Source: Sphingopyxis sp. JAI108 (lineage in GTDB: Bacteria > Pseudomonadota > Alphaproteobacteria > Sphingomonadales > Sphingomonadaceae). Taken from it: 64,000 nt of DNA. The notes beneath the pieces are model-generated. The model made no database searches and was not told the origin of the DNA. It saw nothing but the letters and a program-made list of their open reading frames with translations. A program made the translations under genes and the position numbers. The stretch is from the NCBI RefSeq assembly GCF_013410105.1, contig NZ_JACCCJ010000003.1, positions 62,001-126,000 of the forward strand, read 5' to 3'. Of the stretch, positions 8,528-18,176 are shown piece after piece. The stretch's first letter is position 1; each line of letters opens with the position of its first letter.

Positions 8528-10087
8528 TCAGCGAATGGCGGGGCCGCTCGTATCTTCATATTCGCGGCGCAGCTCGACCAGCCGCCGCTTCATGCGCGCG
8601 ATCGGCGCCTTCATCGCGGGGTCTGCGATCCGGTTATCCATCTCGCGCGGATCGGTCTTGAGGTCGTAAAACTCCCACGCGTCGAGTCCGTCGCCATAGA
8701 AGCGGACCAGCTTGTAGCGCTCGCCGCGCACACCATAATGCGCGCGAACCGAGTGAAATCCGGGGAACTCATAATAATGATAATAGAGGTCCTTGCGCCA
8801 GTCGCGCGGCGTCCGACCCGTGAGCAGCGGCGTCATCGAGCGGCCCTGGATCGTCGCCGGGCCCTTGACCCCGGCATAGTCGAGGAAGGTCGGCGCATAG
8901 TCGATATTCTGGATCGGTGCAGCGATGCGCGTGCCCGGGCGAATATGCCCCGGATACTGGATCAGGAAGGGTGTGCGCATCGATTCTTCATAGATGAATC
9001 GCTTGTCGAACCAACCGTGCTCGCCGAGGTAAAAGCCCTGATCGGAGGTGTAGACGACGATCGTATTCCGATCGAGGCCGCTTTCCTCCAGATAGTCGAG
9101 CACCGCGCCGACGCCTTCGTCGACTGCCGCGATCGTCCCCAGATACTGCTGCATGTAACGTTGGTATTTCCACAGCGCGAGGTCGCGGCCCGAGAGCGGC
9201 GTAGCGTTGAGCCGGTCGTTGTCGGCCTGCATAAGCGCGTCCCACTCGGCCTGCTGCGCGTGCGTCATGCGGTCGAATGCGCCCGGCCAGCGATTGTAGC
9301 GCAGCTGCGCGGACCCCTTCGCGACCGTCATCTTGAGGTCGTGGCCCTCATACATATCGCGATAGATGTTCATTTCCTGCGTGCCGGCAGCAATGCGGCC
9401 GCGATATTCGTCGAAATAATTGTCGGGCACGGGAAAGGTCACGCCCTGATATTTTTGCACATGGCGCAGCGCGGGCATGAAATTGCGATGCGGCGCCTTG
9501 TGGTGGATCAGGATCGCGAACGGCTTGGACTTGTCACGGCCGTTCTTCAGCCAGTCGAGGCTGTACCGGGTGATGAGGTCGGTCGCATAGCCCTCGACCA
9601 CGCTGCGCCCCTTGGGCGTGATGATATCGGGATTATAATATTCGCCCTGATCGTCGAGCACTTTCCAGTCGTCGAAGCCGATGCCTTCGGGCGAATGGTT
9701 GATATGCCATTTGCCGAACATCGCGGTCGCATAGCCCGCCTGGCTCAGCGCGCGGGGCCAGACCCAGACATTATTCTCGAAGCGCTGGCCGTTCTGGGTA
9801 AAGCCATGCGCGTGGCTCTGGCGCCCGGTAAGCAGCGTCGCGCGGCTGGGGCCGCAGAGCGAGTTGCCCACGAAGCTTTGCGTGAACATCGCACCATTCT
9901 TTGCAATGCGGTCGATGTTGGGCGTCGGCGCAAGCTTCGACAACGGCGATCCATAGGCCGAAATCGCCTGATAGGCGTGATCGTCCGACATGATGTAGAC
10001 GATGTTCGGGCGCGCGGCCGGCTGCGCCCCCGCCGCGGCAGCGAAAGCGAGCGGCAGGGCGAGCGCGACCGGAAGGCGAGACCGCAT
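8528..10087 (-). CDS. Sulfatase-family hydrolase (formylglycine type), secreted
   Basis: A 519-residue protein of the type I sulfatase fold (alkaline phosphatase superfamily). A signal peptide ends near residue 21 (AAAGAQ). The metal-binding SDDH is at 34-37. The modification site LCGPSRATLLTGR carries C78, which would be converted to formylglycine. The family cleaves sulfate esters, but some members act on phosphonate or phosphate diesters, so the substrate may not be a sulfate ester. The ATG at 10087 lies two bases after the bglX stop, showing translational coupling; a longer reading from 10147 would overlap bglX and lacks the signal peptide at its N-terminus. No sulfatase-modifying enzyme gene is visible in the window. 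Confidence 0.88.
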   Translation of the reverse strand: MRSRLPVALALPLAFAAAAGAQPAARPNIVYIMSDDHAYQAISAYGSPLSKLAPTPNIDRIAKNGAMFTQSFVGNSLCGPSRATLLTGRQSHAHGFTQNGQRFENNVWVWPRALSQAGYATAMFGKWHINHSPEGIGFDDWKVLDDQGEYYNPDIITPKGRSVVEGYATDLITRYSLDWLKNGRDKSKPFAILIHHKAPHRNFMPALRHVQKYQGVTFPVPDNYFDEYRGRIAAGTQEMNIYRDMYEGHDLKMTVAKGSAQLRYNRWPGAFDRMTHAQQAEWDALMQADNDRLNATPLSGRDLALWKYQRYMQQYLGTIAAVDEGVGAVLDYLEESGLDRNTIVVYTSDQGFYLGEHGWFDKRFIYEESMRTPFLIQYPGHIRPGTRIAAPIQNIDYAPTFLDYAGVKGPATIQGRSMTPLLTGRTPRDWRKDLYYHYYEFPGFHSVRAHYGVRGERYKLVRFYGDGLDAWEFYDLKTDPREMDNRIADPAMKAPIARMKRRLVELRREYEDTSGPAIR

Positions 10088-10089
10088 CG

Positions 10090-12402
10090 TCAATCGGTCA
10101 GCTCGAACGTGGCTTCGGCCCCCTCGGCGGACGACGGCCCGATCCACAGCTTGAATTGGCCGGGCTCGCTGCCCCAGCTCATGTCCGCCCTCGTAAAGGC
10201 GAGATCGGCGTCGGTCAGCGTGAAGCGGACCGTCCGCTTTTCACCCTTCTTGAGGCTGATCTTTTCGAAACCTTTGAGTTGCTTGACCGGCCGCGTCACC
10301 GACCCGACGAGGTCGCGGACATAAAGCTGCACCACTTCCTCGCCGTCGCGCGTGCCGCTGTTGGTGACGGTGACGCTCGCCGTCAACTTATCGCCGGGGC
10401 GGATATTCGCCCGGTCGAGCGTCACCGGCGAATAGGTGAAGCTGGTGTAACTCAGCCCATATCCGAACGGATAGAGCGGGGTGTTCGGCGTATCGAGGTA
10501 GCGGGAGACATATTTGGCATTCGGGTCCGCCGGATTGATCGGCCGTCCGGTATTCTTCATGTCGTAATGGATCGGCACCTGACCGACGTTGCGCGGGAAG
10601 GTGGCGGGCAATTTGCCCGACGGGTTATAATCCCCGAACAGGACATCGGAGATTGCGTGGCCTCCCATCGTGCCCGGGTACCAGGCCTCGAGGATCGCGT
10701 CGACATTGGCGTCGGCCCATTCGATGCTGTTCGGGCGCCCGCTCATCAAAACGAGGATGATCGGCTTGCCGGTTTTCTTGAGTTCCTGAAGCAAGGCCTG
10801 CTGGTTGCCCGGCAGGCCGAGCGAGGTGCGGCTTGCCGCCTCGCCGGTCATGTTCCAATGCTCGCCCATCGCGGCGATGATCACGTCGGATTTCTGCGCC
10901 AGCGCGATCGCCTCGGCAAATCCATCGCTCTTGCCCGCATCGGCGAACTGGTAGCCCGCACCCTTGGCGTAGGCGACCGTCGTTCCCTTCGGCGCGCGCG
11001 CCTGCAGCCCTTCGAGCAGCGTAACCGGCCGCGTCTTGCGGTCGCCCGCGGCGGACCAGCTGCCGATCATATCCTCCTTGCTGTTGCCGAGCGGGCCGAT
11101 CAGCGCAATCGACTTTGCCGAGACGGCGAGGGGCAGGGCATTGTCCTGGTTCTTGAGGAGGACGATCGACTTGCGCGCGACGTCGCGCGCGGCTTCGAGG
11201 AAGTCGGGGCGATAGACGGTCGCCTTTTCCCGCGCTTCGTCCGAATAGCGATACGGGTCCTCGAACAGGCCGAGCCGGTATTTCATCTCGAGGATCGCCT
11301 TCACCGCCGCGTCGACGCGGTTCACATCGACCTTGCCCTCGGCGACCGATTTCGCGAGATGGTCCATGAACACCGCGCCCTGCAGGTCCATATCGACCCC
11401 GGCGTTGATCGCCTGCTCTCCCGCCTGCTTGAGGTCTTTCGAATAGCCATGCGCGACCATTTCGTTGATCGACGTGTAATCGGTTACGACGAAGCCCTTG
11501 AAACCCCATTTATCGCGTAGCACGTCGGTCAGAAGATAATGGCTGCCCGATGCGGGCACGCCGTCATATTCGTTGAACGCCGTCATGAATGTCGCGGCGC
11601 CCGCGTCGGCGGCGGCCTTGAACGGCGGCAGATAGACGTCGCGCAGCGTACGCTCCGAAATATCGACCGTATGATAATCGCGGCCCGCCTGCGCGGCGCC
11701 ATAGGCGGCAAAATGCTTCGCCGTCGCCAGCACGGTATCGACGCGCTTCAAATCGTCGCCCTGAAAGCCGCGCACCCGCGCCGCCGCGATCTTGCTACCC
11801 AGATAGACATCTTCGCCCGCCCCTTCGGACATCCGGCCCCAGCGCGGGTCGCGCGCGACGTCGACCATCGGCGCGAAGGTCCAGTGAATCCCCTCGGCGG
11901 AGGCTTCGGTCGCGGAGATTCGCGCAGCTTTTTCAATGGCGTTCAAGTCCCAGCTCGCCGATTCGCCGAGCGAGATCGGAAAGATGGTGCGGTGGCCGTG
12001 GATCACGTCATAGCCGAAGAGCAGCGGGATCTTGAGCCGCGTTTCCTCGACCGCCAGGCGTTGCAGGTCGCGCGTATATTTGGCGGTGAAGGCGTTGAAG
12101 ATCGACCCGATCCGCCCCTTTCGGATGTCGTCTTGATAGCCGTCCCGCATCGTCGGGCCGGTCGAATCCCAGTCGCTGGTCAGCAACGACAATTGCCCGA
12201 TCTTCTCGTCGAGCGTCATTTTCGCGATCAGATCGGCGATGAACCGGTCCATCTTCGGATCGGCGCGCGTCCACGCTGCCGCATTCGCCGACGTCTCTGC
12301 GGCGGGCGCGAGCTGCGCGAACAGCGGAGCGGGGGCAAGCGGCGCCGTCACCAACAAAGTGGCCAGCGTCAGGCATGTGAGGTTGCGCGTTTTCGGCGGC
12401 AT
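10090..12402 (-). CDS. bglX: Periplasmic GH3 beta-glucosidase
   Basis: A 770-residue glycoside hydrolase of family 3. It has a signal peptide (about 1-30, ending LFAQ), the catalytic (alpha/beta)8 domain with the KHF motif near 229, and the nucleophile D308 in GFVVTDYTS. The GH3 C-terminal sandwich domain follows, and a fibronectin-III-like domain covers roughly the last 110 residues. The layout matches E. coli BglX. Members remove terminal beta-D-glucose from oligosaccharides, and some in Bacteroidetes are specific for sophoro-oligosaccharides. It heads an operon with the sulfatase and MFS genes. GGAAGGA precedes the ATG. A promoter overlapped by a LacI-type operator lies about 100 bp upstream. 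Confidence 0.93.
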   Translation of the reverse strand: MPPKTRNLTCLTLATLLVTAPLAPAPLFAQLAPAAETSANAAAWTRADPKMDRFIADLIAKMTLDEKIGQLSLLTSDWDSTGPTMRDGYQDDIRKGRIGSIFNAFTAKYTRDLQRLAVEETRLKIPLLFGYDVIHGHRTIFPISLGESASWDLNAIEKAARISATEASAEGIHWTFAPMVDVARDPRWGRMSEGAGEDVYLGSKIAAARVRGFQGDDLKRVDTVLATAKHFAAYGAAQAGRDYHTVDISERTLRDVYLPPFKAAADAGAATFMTAFNEYDGVPASGSHYLLTDVLRDKWGFKGFVVTDYTSINEMVAHGYSKDLKQAGEQAINAGVDMDLQGAVFMDHLAKSVAEGKVDVNRVDAAVKAILEMKYRLGLFEDPYRYSDEAREKATVYRPDFLEAARDVARKSIVLLKNQDNALPLAVSAKSIALIGPLGNSKEDMIGSWSAAGDRKTRPVTLLEGLQARAPKGTTVAYAKGAGYQFADAGKSDGFAEAIALAQKSDVIIAAMGEHWNMTGEAASRTSLGLPGNQQALLQELKKTGKPIILVLMSGRPNSIEWADANVDAILEAWYPGTMGGHAISDVLFGDYNPSGKLPATFPRNVGQVPIHYDMKNTGRPINPADPNAKYVSRYLDTPNTPLYPFGYGLSYTSFTYSPVTLDRANIRPGDKLTASVTVTNSGTRDGEEVVQLYVRDLVGSVTRPVKQLKGFEKISLKKGEKRTVRFTLTDADLAFTRADMSWGSEPGQFKLWIGPSSAEGAEATFELTD

Positions 12403-12508
12403 GATTCGTCCTTCCCAGTCGGGTCTGTTTATACATTGTCACGCGGATTGGCCGAATTTCGGCCGGAAACCGGCTGGTCCCCGATCGCATCCACCTGTGT
12501 CGCTTCCC

Positions 12509-12538
12509 CCTATACAGTGATCGTGAAACCGGTTACAA
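12509..12538 (-). promoter_or_regulatory. Predicted sigma-70 promoter of the bglX operon
   Basis: On the minus strand TTGTAA (12538-12533) and TATAGG (12514-12509) are separated by 18 bp. The AACCGGTT operator at 12524-12537 covers the -35 box and half the spacer, so bound repressor would exclude RNA polymerase. The predicted start near 12502 leaves a leader of about 100 nt before bglX. Confidence 0.5.
12524..12537. promoter_or_regulatory. LacI-family operator (site 1, bglX / TonB-receptor divergent region)
   Basis: TGAAACCGGTTACA is a near-perfect 14-bp palindrome (one mismatched pair) of the form expected for LacI-family repressors, with the central CG step. The same core recurs at 24449-24462 and 27011-27024, in front of other genes of the locus. 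It lies between the divergent bglX operon and the Oar-like receptor gene and may control both. Confidence 0.65.
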
Positions 12539-12650
12539 ATCAAAAAAACAACGACGTGGTTTCCCGCGACTCGTTGCTGCACCGGCGGCAAGGCCGGTCG
12601 GCAGGCAAGGCGGGTACGGGAAATGTCGGGGCACAAAAAGGGAGGATGCC

Positions 12651-15600
12651 GTGAAGCTTTCGCATGAATTTCAGACCATGACCGCACGCCGGTCGCGCGC
12701 GCGCCGGTTCGCCGCCGCGCTCGCCTGGAGCAGCGCCGGCGCGGCGCTCGCCGTGGCCGTCGCGACCCCGGCGCAGGCGCAGGTGTCCGGCGCGTCGCTG
12801 CGCGGCACCGTAAAAGCCGAAGGCGGGGTGTCCGAAGTCACCGCGATCAACGTCAATACCGGCCTGACGCGCACTTCGACGGTCAATGCAAACGGGGGCT
12901 ACAGCTTCTCCTCATTGCCGGTCGGCACCTATCGCCTCGAATTGACGACACCGCAGGGCAAGCGTCAGACCGATGAGTTCACGCTCAACGTCGCGCAGAA
13001 TGCGGTGCTCGATTTCGACTTCTCGCAACCCGACATAGCCGAGGGAGGCGACGATGCGATCATCGTGACGGGCAGCCGTATCCGTTCGATGGAGGGGGGC
13101 GAGGTCGGTATCAACATCTCGCAGCGGCTGATCGAGCAACTCCCGCAAAACAACCGCAACTTCCTCGCCTTTGCCGACCTCGCACCGGGCGTTCAGTTCA
13201 TCACCAACGCCAGTGGTCAGTCGCGCCTTCAGGGCGGTGCGCAAGGCAGCAATTCGGTCAATATCTTCATCGATGGCGTGGGACAGAAGGACTATGTCCT
13301 GAAGAACGGCATTACCGGACAGGATTCGACGCAGGGCAACCCGTTTCCGCAGCTCGCGATCGGTGAATATCGGGTCATCGGCTCGAACTATAAGGCCGAA
13401 TATGATCAGGTGAGTTCGGTCGCGATCACCGCGGTGACTAAATCCGGCACCAACGAATTCCATGGCGAAGGCTTCATCGACTTCACCAACCAGGATCTGC
13501 GCGACCGCACGCCCTCCGAAAATTATCCCACTTATATTCCCAAGATCAAGACGCGCGACATTCAGTTCGGTGGCGCGCTGGGCGGTCCGATCGTGAAGGA
13601 CGTCCTCCATTTCTTCGTGACCTATGAAGGCAAGCGGCGGACCGAACCGCGCACGATCACTCCGGGCCTCAACCTGTCGCCCGATTTCTTCCCGACCGAA
13701 TATCAGGGCGCATTCGGTTCGGCGAGCGAGACGTTCGACGAGAATCTCTATTTCGGCAAACTCAACTTCACCCCGACGTCGAGCGATCTGTTCGAATTTT
13801 CGGGTAAATATCGTGACGAAACGGGTGTGCAGATCAACAACGGGCTCGCTGCCTTCGACACACGGACGCTCGCGAGGGTCGAGGAATGGCGTGGCCTCGC
13901 CCGCTGGGAGCATACGGCGGACACTTGGGTCAATGATTTCAAGGTCGCTTATGAAGATGTGAGCTGGGGACCGCGCCCGGCCGAATTCGGCAATGTCAGC
14001 GTCTTCAATGCTACGGTGCCGGGCACCGTCCCAGGCACGACACAGCGCGGTGACATTCTGCGTATCGGTGCGGGCAGCAATTTTCAGGACAAGGGGCAGA
14101 AGGGCTGGCAGGTTTCAAACGACTTCACCTTCACTGGTCTTGAAAGCCACACGTTCAAGGTCGGCGTGAAGGCGAAATGGGTCAAGCTCAACACCAACGA
14201 GCAGGGCGGGGTCAACCCAGTTTTCTTCTACAACGCGCTCTATCCGGCGGGCGTCGATTTCAACGATACCATTCCCTATCGCATGCAGTTCAGCGCGCCC
14301 GTGACCGACGGGGATCCGAACATCCGGTCGAACAATTTCCAACTCGGTCTCTATGCGCAGGACGATTGGGAGGTAACCGACCGGCTGACGGTAAACATCG
14401 GCCTACGCTGGGATTATGAACGGACCCCGGCCTTTCTTGACTATGTCCACGACCCAGCGATTGCTGCCTTCGTGAGCGGTCAAGCCTCCTACACCGCGCC
14501 CGACGGGACGGTGACGCCGCCCTATACCAACTTGCTGAACGCCGATTACGACATCAACGATTATATCTCGACCGGCTCCGAGCGAAAGGCGTTCAAGGGC
14601 GCGTGGCAGCCGCGTATCGGCTTCACTTATGAACTCGACGAAGAAGGGCGCTTTGCTGTTTTCGGCGGCTACGGCCGTTCCTATGACCGGACGCAGTTCG
14701 ATTTCATCCAGCAGGAACTTCGCCAGGGGCTGTTCGCCAACCGCGTTTTCAACTTCAACAATCCGGGCGATACGACCAATGTCTGCGATCCCAGCCCGAC
14801 CTGTATCGCATGGGATCCCGTCTATCTGACGCCCGAAGGACGCGCGGATCTGATCGCGGGCCTGCCGCCGGGCGCGGGGCGCGAATTGCGCTTCATCAAG
14901 AACGACCTCAAGGTGCCCTATTCGGACCAGTTCAGCCTCGGTGTGCGCGGGCGCTTCAACCTGCTCGATGCCGAAGTCGGCTATAGCTATGTGAAGAGCA
15001 AGGACGGTTTCGTCTATCTGCTCGGCAACCGGCGGCCCGACGGCAGCTTCTTCCCGCCGACGGGCAATCCGGACTCACCGTTCGGTTCGCCGCCGTCACC
15101 TTTCGGTTCGATCATCCTCGGCGACAACGGGCTCGAAACAAAGGCGCATACCGCCTATCTCAAGCTGACCAAGCGTTATACCCAGGCCTCGCCGTGGAGC
15201 TTCGACGCAACATACACCTACACCGATGCCAAGGAAAACCGGCAGTTTGGTGAGGTCTTCAGCCTCGATTTCCCGAATATCGACGATTATGGCTTCATCA
15301 CGGCGACGGGTGTGCGCAAACATCGTCTGGTGATGGCGGGAACGGTGGATATCCCGATGGGTTTCACCGTGTCGGGCAAGTTCCAGATCGCATCGCCCAA
15401 ATATCTCGGCGCGATCCTGAACACGCCGGGCACGGGAGGCACGCCGCCATCGCGCGAAGCGATCTCGACCGAGACGGAGGGCAATGGCGACCGCTGGGGC
15501 TATCGGCAGATGGACCTTTCGATCACCAAATATGTCCCGATCGCCTTTGTCAGCGACGAAGCGCGGCTGCGTTTCCGCCTCGATATCATCAACCTGTTCA

Positions 15601-15713
15601 ACGACCGCAATTTCAGCGGCTTCGACGCGATTACCGGGCTGCGCAACCCCAACGACATGGGGCTTGACGGGCCGCCGCGAACGATCAAGCTTTCGGCCGG
15701 TTTCTCTTTCTGA
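12651..15713 (+). CDS. Oar-like TonB-dependent receptor with carboxypeptidase-regulatory domain
   Basis: A 1020-residue outer-membrane receptor. A long signal peptide ends near residue 43 (TPAQA). Residues about 45-125 form a carboxypeptidase-regulatory-like beta-sandwich (LRGTVKAEGG through GGYSFSSLPVGTYRL). The plug begins near DDAIIVTGSR at about 134, and the barrel closes with a terminal Phe (LSAGFSF). Receptors of this build in sphingomonads and xanthomonads commonly import oligosaccharides. The start is GTG at 12651, backed by GGGAGGA five bases upstream. The glycoamylase-like lipoprotein gene follows 70 bp downstream on the same strand, so the pair probably works as surface hydrolase and importer. 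Confidence 0.9.
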   Translation: MKLSHEFQTMTARRSRARRFAAALAWSSAGAALAVAVATPAQAQVSGASLRGTVKAEGGVSEVTAINVNTGLTRTSTVNANGGYSFSSLPVGTYRLELTTPQGKRQTDEFTLNVAQNAVLDFDFSQPDIAEGGDDAIIVTGSRIRSMEGGEVGINISQRLIEQLPQNNRNFLAFADLAPGVQFITNASGQSRLQGGAQGSNSVNIFIDGVGQKDYVLKNGITGQDSTQGNPFPQLAIGEYRVIGSNYKAEYDQVSSVAITAVTKSGTNEFHGEGFIDFTNQDLRDRTPSENYPTYIPKIKTRDIQFGGALGGPIVKDVLHFFVTYEGKRRTEPRTITPGLNLSPDFFPTEYQGAFGSASETFDENLYFGKLNFTPTSSDLFEFSGKYRDETGVQINNGLAAFDTRTLARVEEWRGLARWEHTADTWVNDFKVAYEDVSWGPRPAEFGNVSVFNATVPGTVPGTTQRGDILRIGAGSNFQDKGQKGWQVSNDFTFTGLESHTFKVGVKAKWVKLNTNEQGGVNPVFFYNALYPAGVDFNDTIPYRMQFSAPVTDGDPNIRSNNFQLGLYAQDDWEVTDRLTVNIGLRWDYERTPAFLDYVHDPAIAAFVSGQASYTAPDGTVTPPYTNLLNADYDINDYISTGSERKAFKGAWQPRIGFTYELDEEGRFAVFGGYGRSYDRTQFDFIQQELRQGLFANRVFNFNNPGDTTNVCDPSPTCIAWDPVYLTPEGRADLIAGLPPGAGRELRFIKNDLKVPYSDQFSLGVRGRFNLLDAEVGYSYVKSKDGFVYLLGNRRPDGSFFPPTGNPDSPFGSPPSPFGSIILGDNGLETKAHTAYLKLTKRYTQASPWSFDATYTYTDAKENRQFGEVFSLDFPNIDDYGFITATGVRKHRLVMAGTVDIPMGFTVSGKFQIASPKYLGAILNTPGTGGTPPSREAISTETEGNGDRWGYRQMDLSITKYVPIAFVSDEARLRFRLDIINLFNDRNFSGFDAITGLRNPNDMGLDGPPRTIKLSAGFSF

Positions 15714-15783
15714 CCGGCTGATCAGGCGTCCGGCCCGCACCCCCCTCCCGCGGGCCGGGCGCCTCAAATTTTTGGAGTATTTG

Positions 15784-17280
15784 ATGTCGTTCCGCAGCGT
15801 GGCCCTGTTCCTGCCCCTCATCGCGCTGGCCACCGCCTGCACCCCCGGCGCGGCACCTTCCGCTGTCACCCCCGCGTCGACGATGGCACCGCTGAGCGAG
15901 GCGGCCTTTTCGGAAGAGCTGACCGAACGCACCTTTCGCTATTTCTGGGATACGACCGACACGCAGCGCTGCCTCGCGCCCGACCGCTGGCCGAGCAACC
16001 CCTTCTCCTCGATCGCCGCGACGGGCTTTGCGCTCACCGCTTATGGCATCGGCGCCGAGCGTGGCTATGTGACGCGCGCCGCGGCGGCGGAGCGTACGCG
16101 CGACTGCCTGCGCTTCTACTGGACCGCGCCGCAGGGGGCCGCCGTGACCGGAACGACCGGCCACAAGGGCTTTTTCTATCATTTCCTGAACAATGAAGAT
16201 GGAACGCGGCGGGGCAAGACCGAGCTTTCGACCGTCGATACGTCGCTGTTGCTTGGCGGTATCCTCTTCGCGCAGAGCTATTACGACCGCGATACGCCCG
16301 TCGAGGGCGAGATCCGCGACCTTGCCGAAAAAATCTACGGCCGGGTCGACTGGACCTTCGTCCAGCGCGAGAACAGCAAGATCCCGTCAGCCAACGGCGG
16401 CGGGCGCAAGGCGATCGCGATGGGTTGGTATCCCGAACGCGGCGAGGGCGGCGATTTCGGGACCCACGACTGGGTCGGCTACAATGAAGGGATGCTCGTC
16501 TATATCCTCGCGTTCGGATCGCCGACGCATCCCGTCGGCAAGGATGCGTGGGACAAGGGTTGGGCGGTCGATCTCGAAAAGGACTGGGGCAGTTATTACG
16601 GACAACAGCACCTCCAGTTCGAACCGCTGTTCGGGCACCAGTACAGCCATGTCTGGGTCGATTTCCGCGGGATCCACGACGAATTCATGCGGGGGAAGGG
16701 CATCGATTATTTCGAGAACAGCCGCCGTGCGACGCTGGCGCAGCGTGCCTATGGCTCCGACAATCCGAATAAATGGGCGGGCTATGGCGCCGACATCTGG
16801 GGCTGGACCGCGTCGGACGGCCCCGGCTATTCGGAGGGGCTATATCGTGTGGGCGGCGCGCCGCGGAATTTCAACGGCTATATGGCGCGCGGTGTCAGCG
16901 CGATCCGCGTCGTCGACGACGGCACGATCGTCCCCACCGCAGCGGGCGGCTCGGTCGCCTTCGCGCCCGAGGTGACGATCCCCGCGCTGATGGCGATGCG
17001 CGCGCAATATGGGCCCAGGCTCTATACGCGCTACGGTTTCAAGGATGCGTTCAATCCCAGCTTCACCTTTGCCGACGCGGGCTCGAAATCGGGCGAGGTC
17101 GATCCCGTGCAGGGCTGGGTTGCGAATGATTATCTCGGAATCGACCAGGGACCGATCCTCGCGATGATGGAAAATCATCGCAGCGGCCTCGTCTGGAAGG
17201 TGATGCGAAAGAATCCGCATATCCAGCGCGGCTTGAAGCGCATCGGCTTTACCGGCGGCTGGCTGGACGAGGCGAAATAA
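15784..17280 (+). CDS. Glycoamylase-domain lipoprotein, probable GH144 endo-beta-1,2-glucanase
   Basis: A 498-residue protein with a lipoprotein signal (lipobox LATAC, C19). The rest is one (alpha/alpha)6-type glycoamylase domain of the PF10091 kind. Recognisable stretches include ELTERTFRYFWD near 40, the STVDTSLLLGG segment, HDWVGYNEGM, the HQYSHVWVDFRG segment, and the C-terminal DYLGIDQGPILAMMENHRSG run. This family includes the GH144 endo-beta-1,2-glucanases (SGL of Chitinophaga) and the related domain of cyclic beta-1,2-glucan synthases; I assign it from memory of these motifs. It would be an outer-membrane or periplasmic lipoprotein that cuts long glucan to oligosaccharides. The true start at 15784 follows a clear stop of the receptor gene; longer readings overlap that gene. 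Confidence 0.8.
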   Translation: MSFRSVALFLPLIALATACTPGAAPSAVTPASTMAPLSEAAFSEELTERTFRYFWDTTDTQRCLAPDRWPSNPFSSIAATGFALTAYGIGAERGYVTRAAAAERTRDCLRFYWTAPQGAAVTGTTGHKGFFYHFLNNEDGTRRGKTELSTVDTSLLLGGILFAQSYYDRDTPVEGEIRDLAEKIYGRVDWTFVQRENSKIPSANGGGRKAIAMGWYPERGEGGDFGTHDWVGYNEGMLVYILAFGSPTHPVGKDAWDKGWAVDLEKDWGSYYGQQHLQFEPLFGHQYSHVWVDFRGIHDEFMRGKGIDYFENSRRATLAQRAYGSDNPNKWAGYGADIWGWTASDGPGYSEGLYRVGGAPRNFNGYMARGVSAIRVVDDGTIVPTAAGGSVAFAPEVTIPALMAMRAQYGPRLYTRYGFKDAFNPSFTFADAGSKSGEVDPVQGWVANDYLGIDQGPILAMMENHRSGLVWKVMRKNPHIQRGLKRIGFTGGWLDEAK

Positions 17281-17283
17281 ATG

Positions 17284-17305
17284 TTCCCCGGCTTTCGCCG
17301 GAGAA
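17284..17305. terminator. Hairpin between convergent genes (possible bidirectional terminator)
   Basis: A 9-bp imperfect stem with a TTTC loop lies in the 29-bp gap between the convergent glycoamylase and EEP genes. No clear U-tract follows on either strand. Its core CCGGCTTTCGCCGG also occurs in the repeat at 33931-34007, so it may be a fragment of that dispersed repeat acting as a terminator. Confidence 0.4.
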
Positions 17306-17309
17306 CAGA

Positions 17310-18176
17310 TTAACAGCCCTTTCCGATACACAAATCTGCGACCACCGGATAATGATCCGACGGCAGCTTGCCGCCCGTCTGATCGGTCAGCGTCGCGTGG
17401 CGCAGCACCGTCACATCGTTGCTGACGAAGATATGATCGATCGGGCTCGCGTCCATCCGCGCGATGTCGAAGCCGGTGAAGGTACCGAGCGGGCCGTAGT
17501 GCGGCGTGCGGCTGATCGTGCGGCTGTCGCGCAGCGCGCCGTTGCCGGGTTCTACAATCGCGGCATAGGGGTTGCTCGTCGCGGGGCTGTTGAAATCGCC
17601 CATCAATATGGCGCTTTCGCCTGGCTTGCGCTCGGCGTCGATCCAGCGGCGGATCTGCCGGGCGCTTTCCTGCCGAGCGACCTCGCCGATATGGTCGAAA
17701 TGGGTGTTCACGACGAGCAATGTGCGATTCGCCGTCCGGTCGTGCAGCCGTGCCCATGTCGCGATCCGCGGCAGCGCGGCGTCCCAGCCCTTGCTCGGCA
17801 CCTCGGGCGTCGGCGATAGCCAGAAGGTCCCCGATCCGGCCAGCGTAAAGCGGTCGCGGCGGAAACCCAGCATCGAATATTCGCCTTTATCCTTGCCATC
17901 GTCGCGCGCGACGCCGACGAATTGATATGCGGGCAGATCGGCCTCGACGGCCTGCTTCTGGTGTTGCAGCACCTCCTGCATCCCGACGAGATCGGGCGCC
18001 CGATAGGCGACGAGCGCGGTCAGCGCCGTGCGCCGGTGCGGCCAGCCATTGTCGCCGTCCGAAGCGACATCGAGCCGGATATTATAGGTCATCGCCTCAT
18101 AATGGTCGGCGCGTTCTTTCGCCGCCGCCGGCATCGCGAGCAGCGCCGCCGCGAGGAACAGGGTTTTGCTGATCAT
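17310..18176 (-). CDS. Periplasmic endonuclease/exonuclease/phosphatase-family hydrolase
   Basis: A 288-residue protein with a short signal peptide (about 1-19, MPAAAKE junction). It has the EEP fold: TYNIRLD near the mature N-terminus, the metal-binding Glu in LVGMQEVL, the NTHFDH motif, GDFNS, and the C-terminal SDHYPVVAD His/Asp pair. EEP enzymes cleave phosphomonoesters or diesters of nucleic acids, inositol phosphates or lipids; this secreted single-domain type is common in glycan loci, but its role there is unproven. The ATG at 18176 overlaps the GH1 stop by 4 bp and is preceded by GGAGG. It is the last gene of the lacI operon chain. Confidence 0.82.
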   Translation of the reverse strand: MISKTLFLAAALLAMPAAAKERADHYEAMTYNIRLDVASDGDNGWPHRRTALTALVAYRAPDLVGMQEVLQHQKQAVEADLPAYQFVGVARDDGKDKGEYSMLGFRRDRFTLAGSGTFWLSPTPEVPSKGWDAALPRIATWARLHDRTANRTLLVVNTHFDHIGEVARQESARQIRRWIDAERKPGESAILMGDFNSPATSNPYAAIVEPGNGALRDSRTISRTPHYGPLGTFTGFDIARMDASPIDHIFVSNDVTVLRHATLTDQTGGKLPSDHYPVVADLCIGKGC

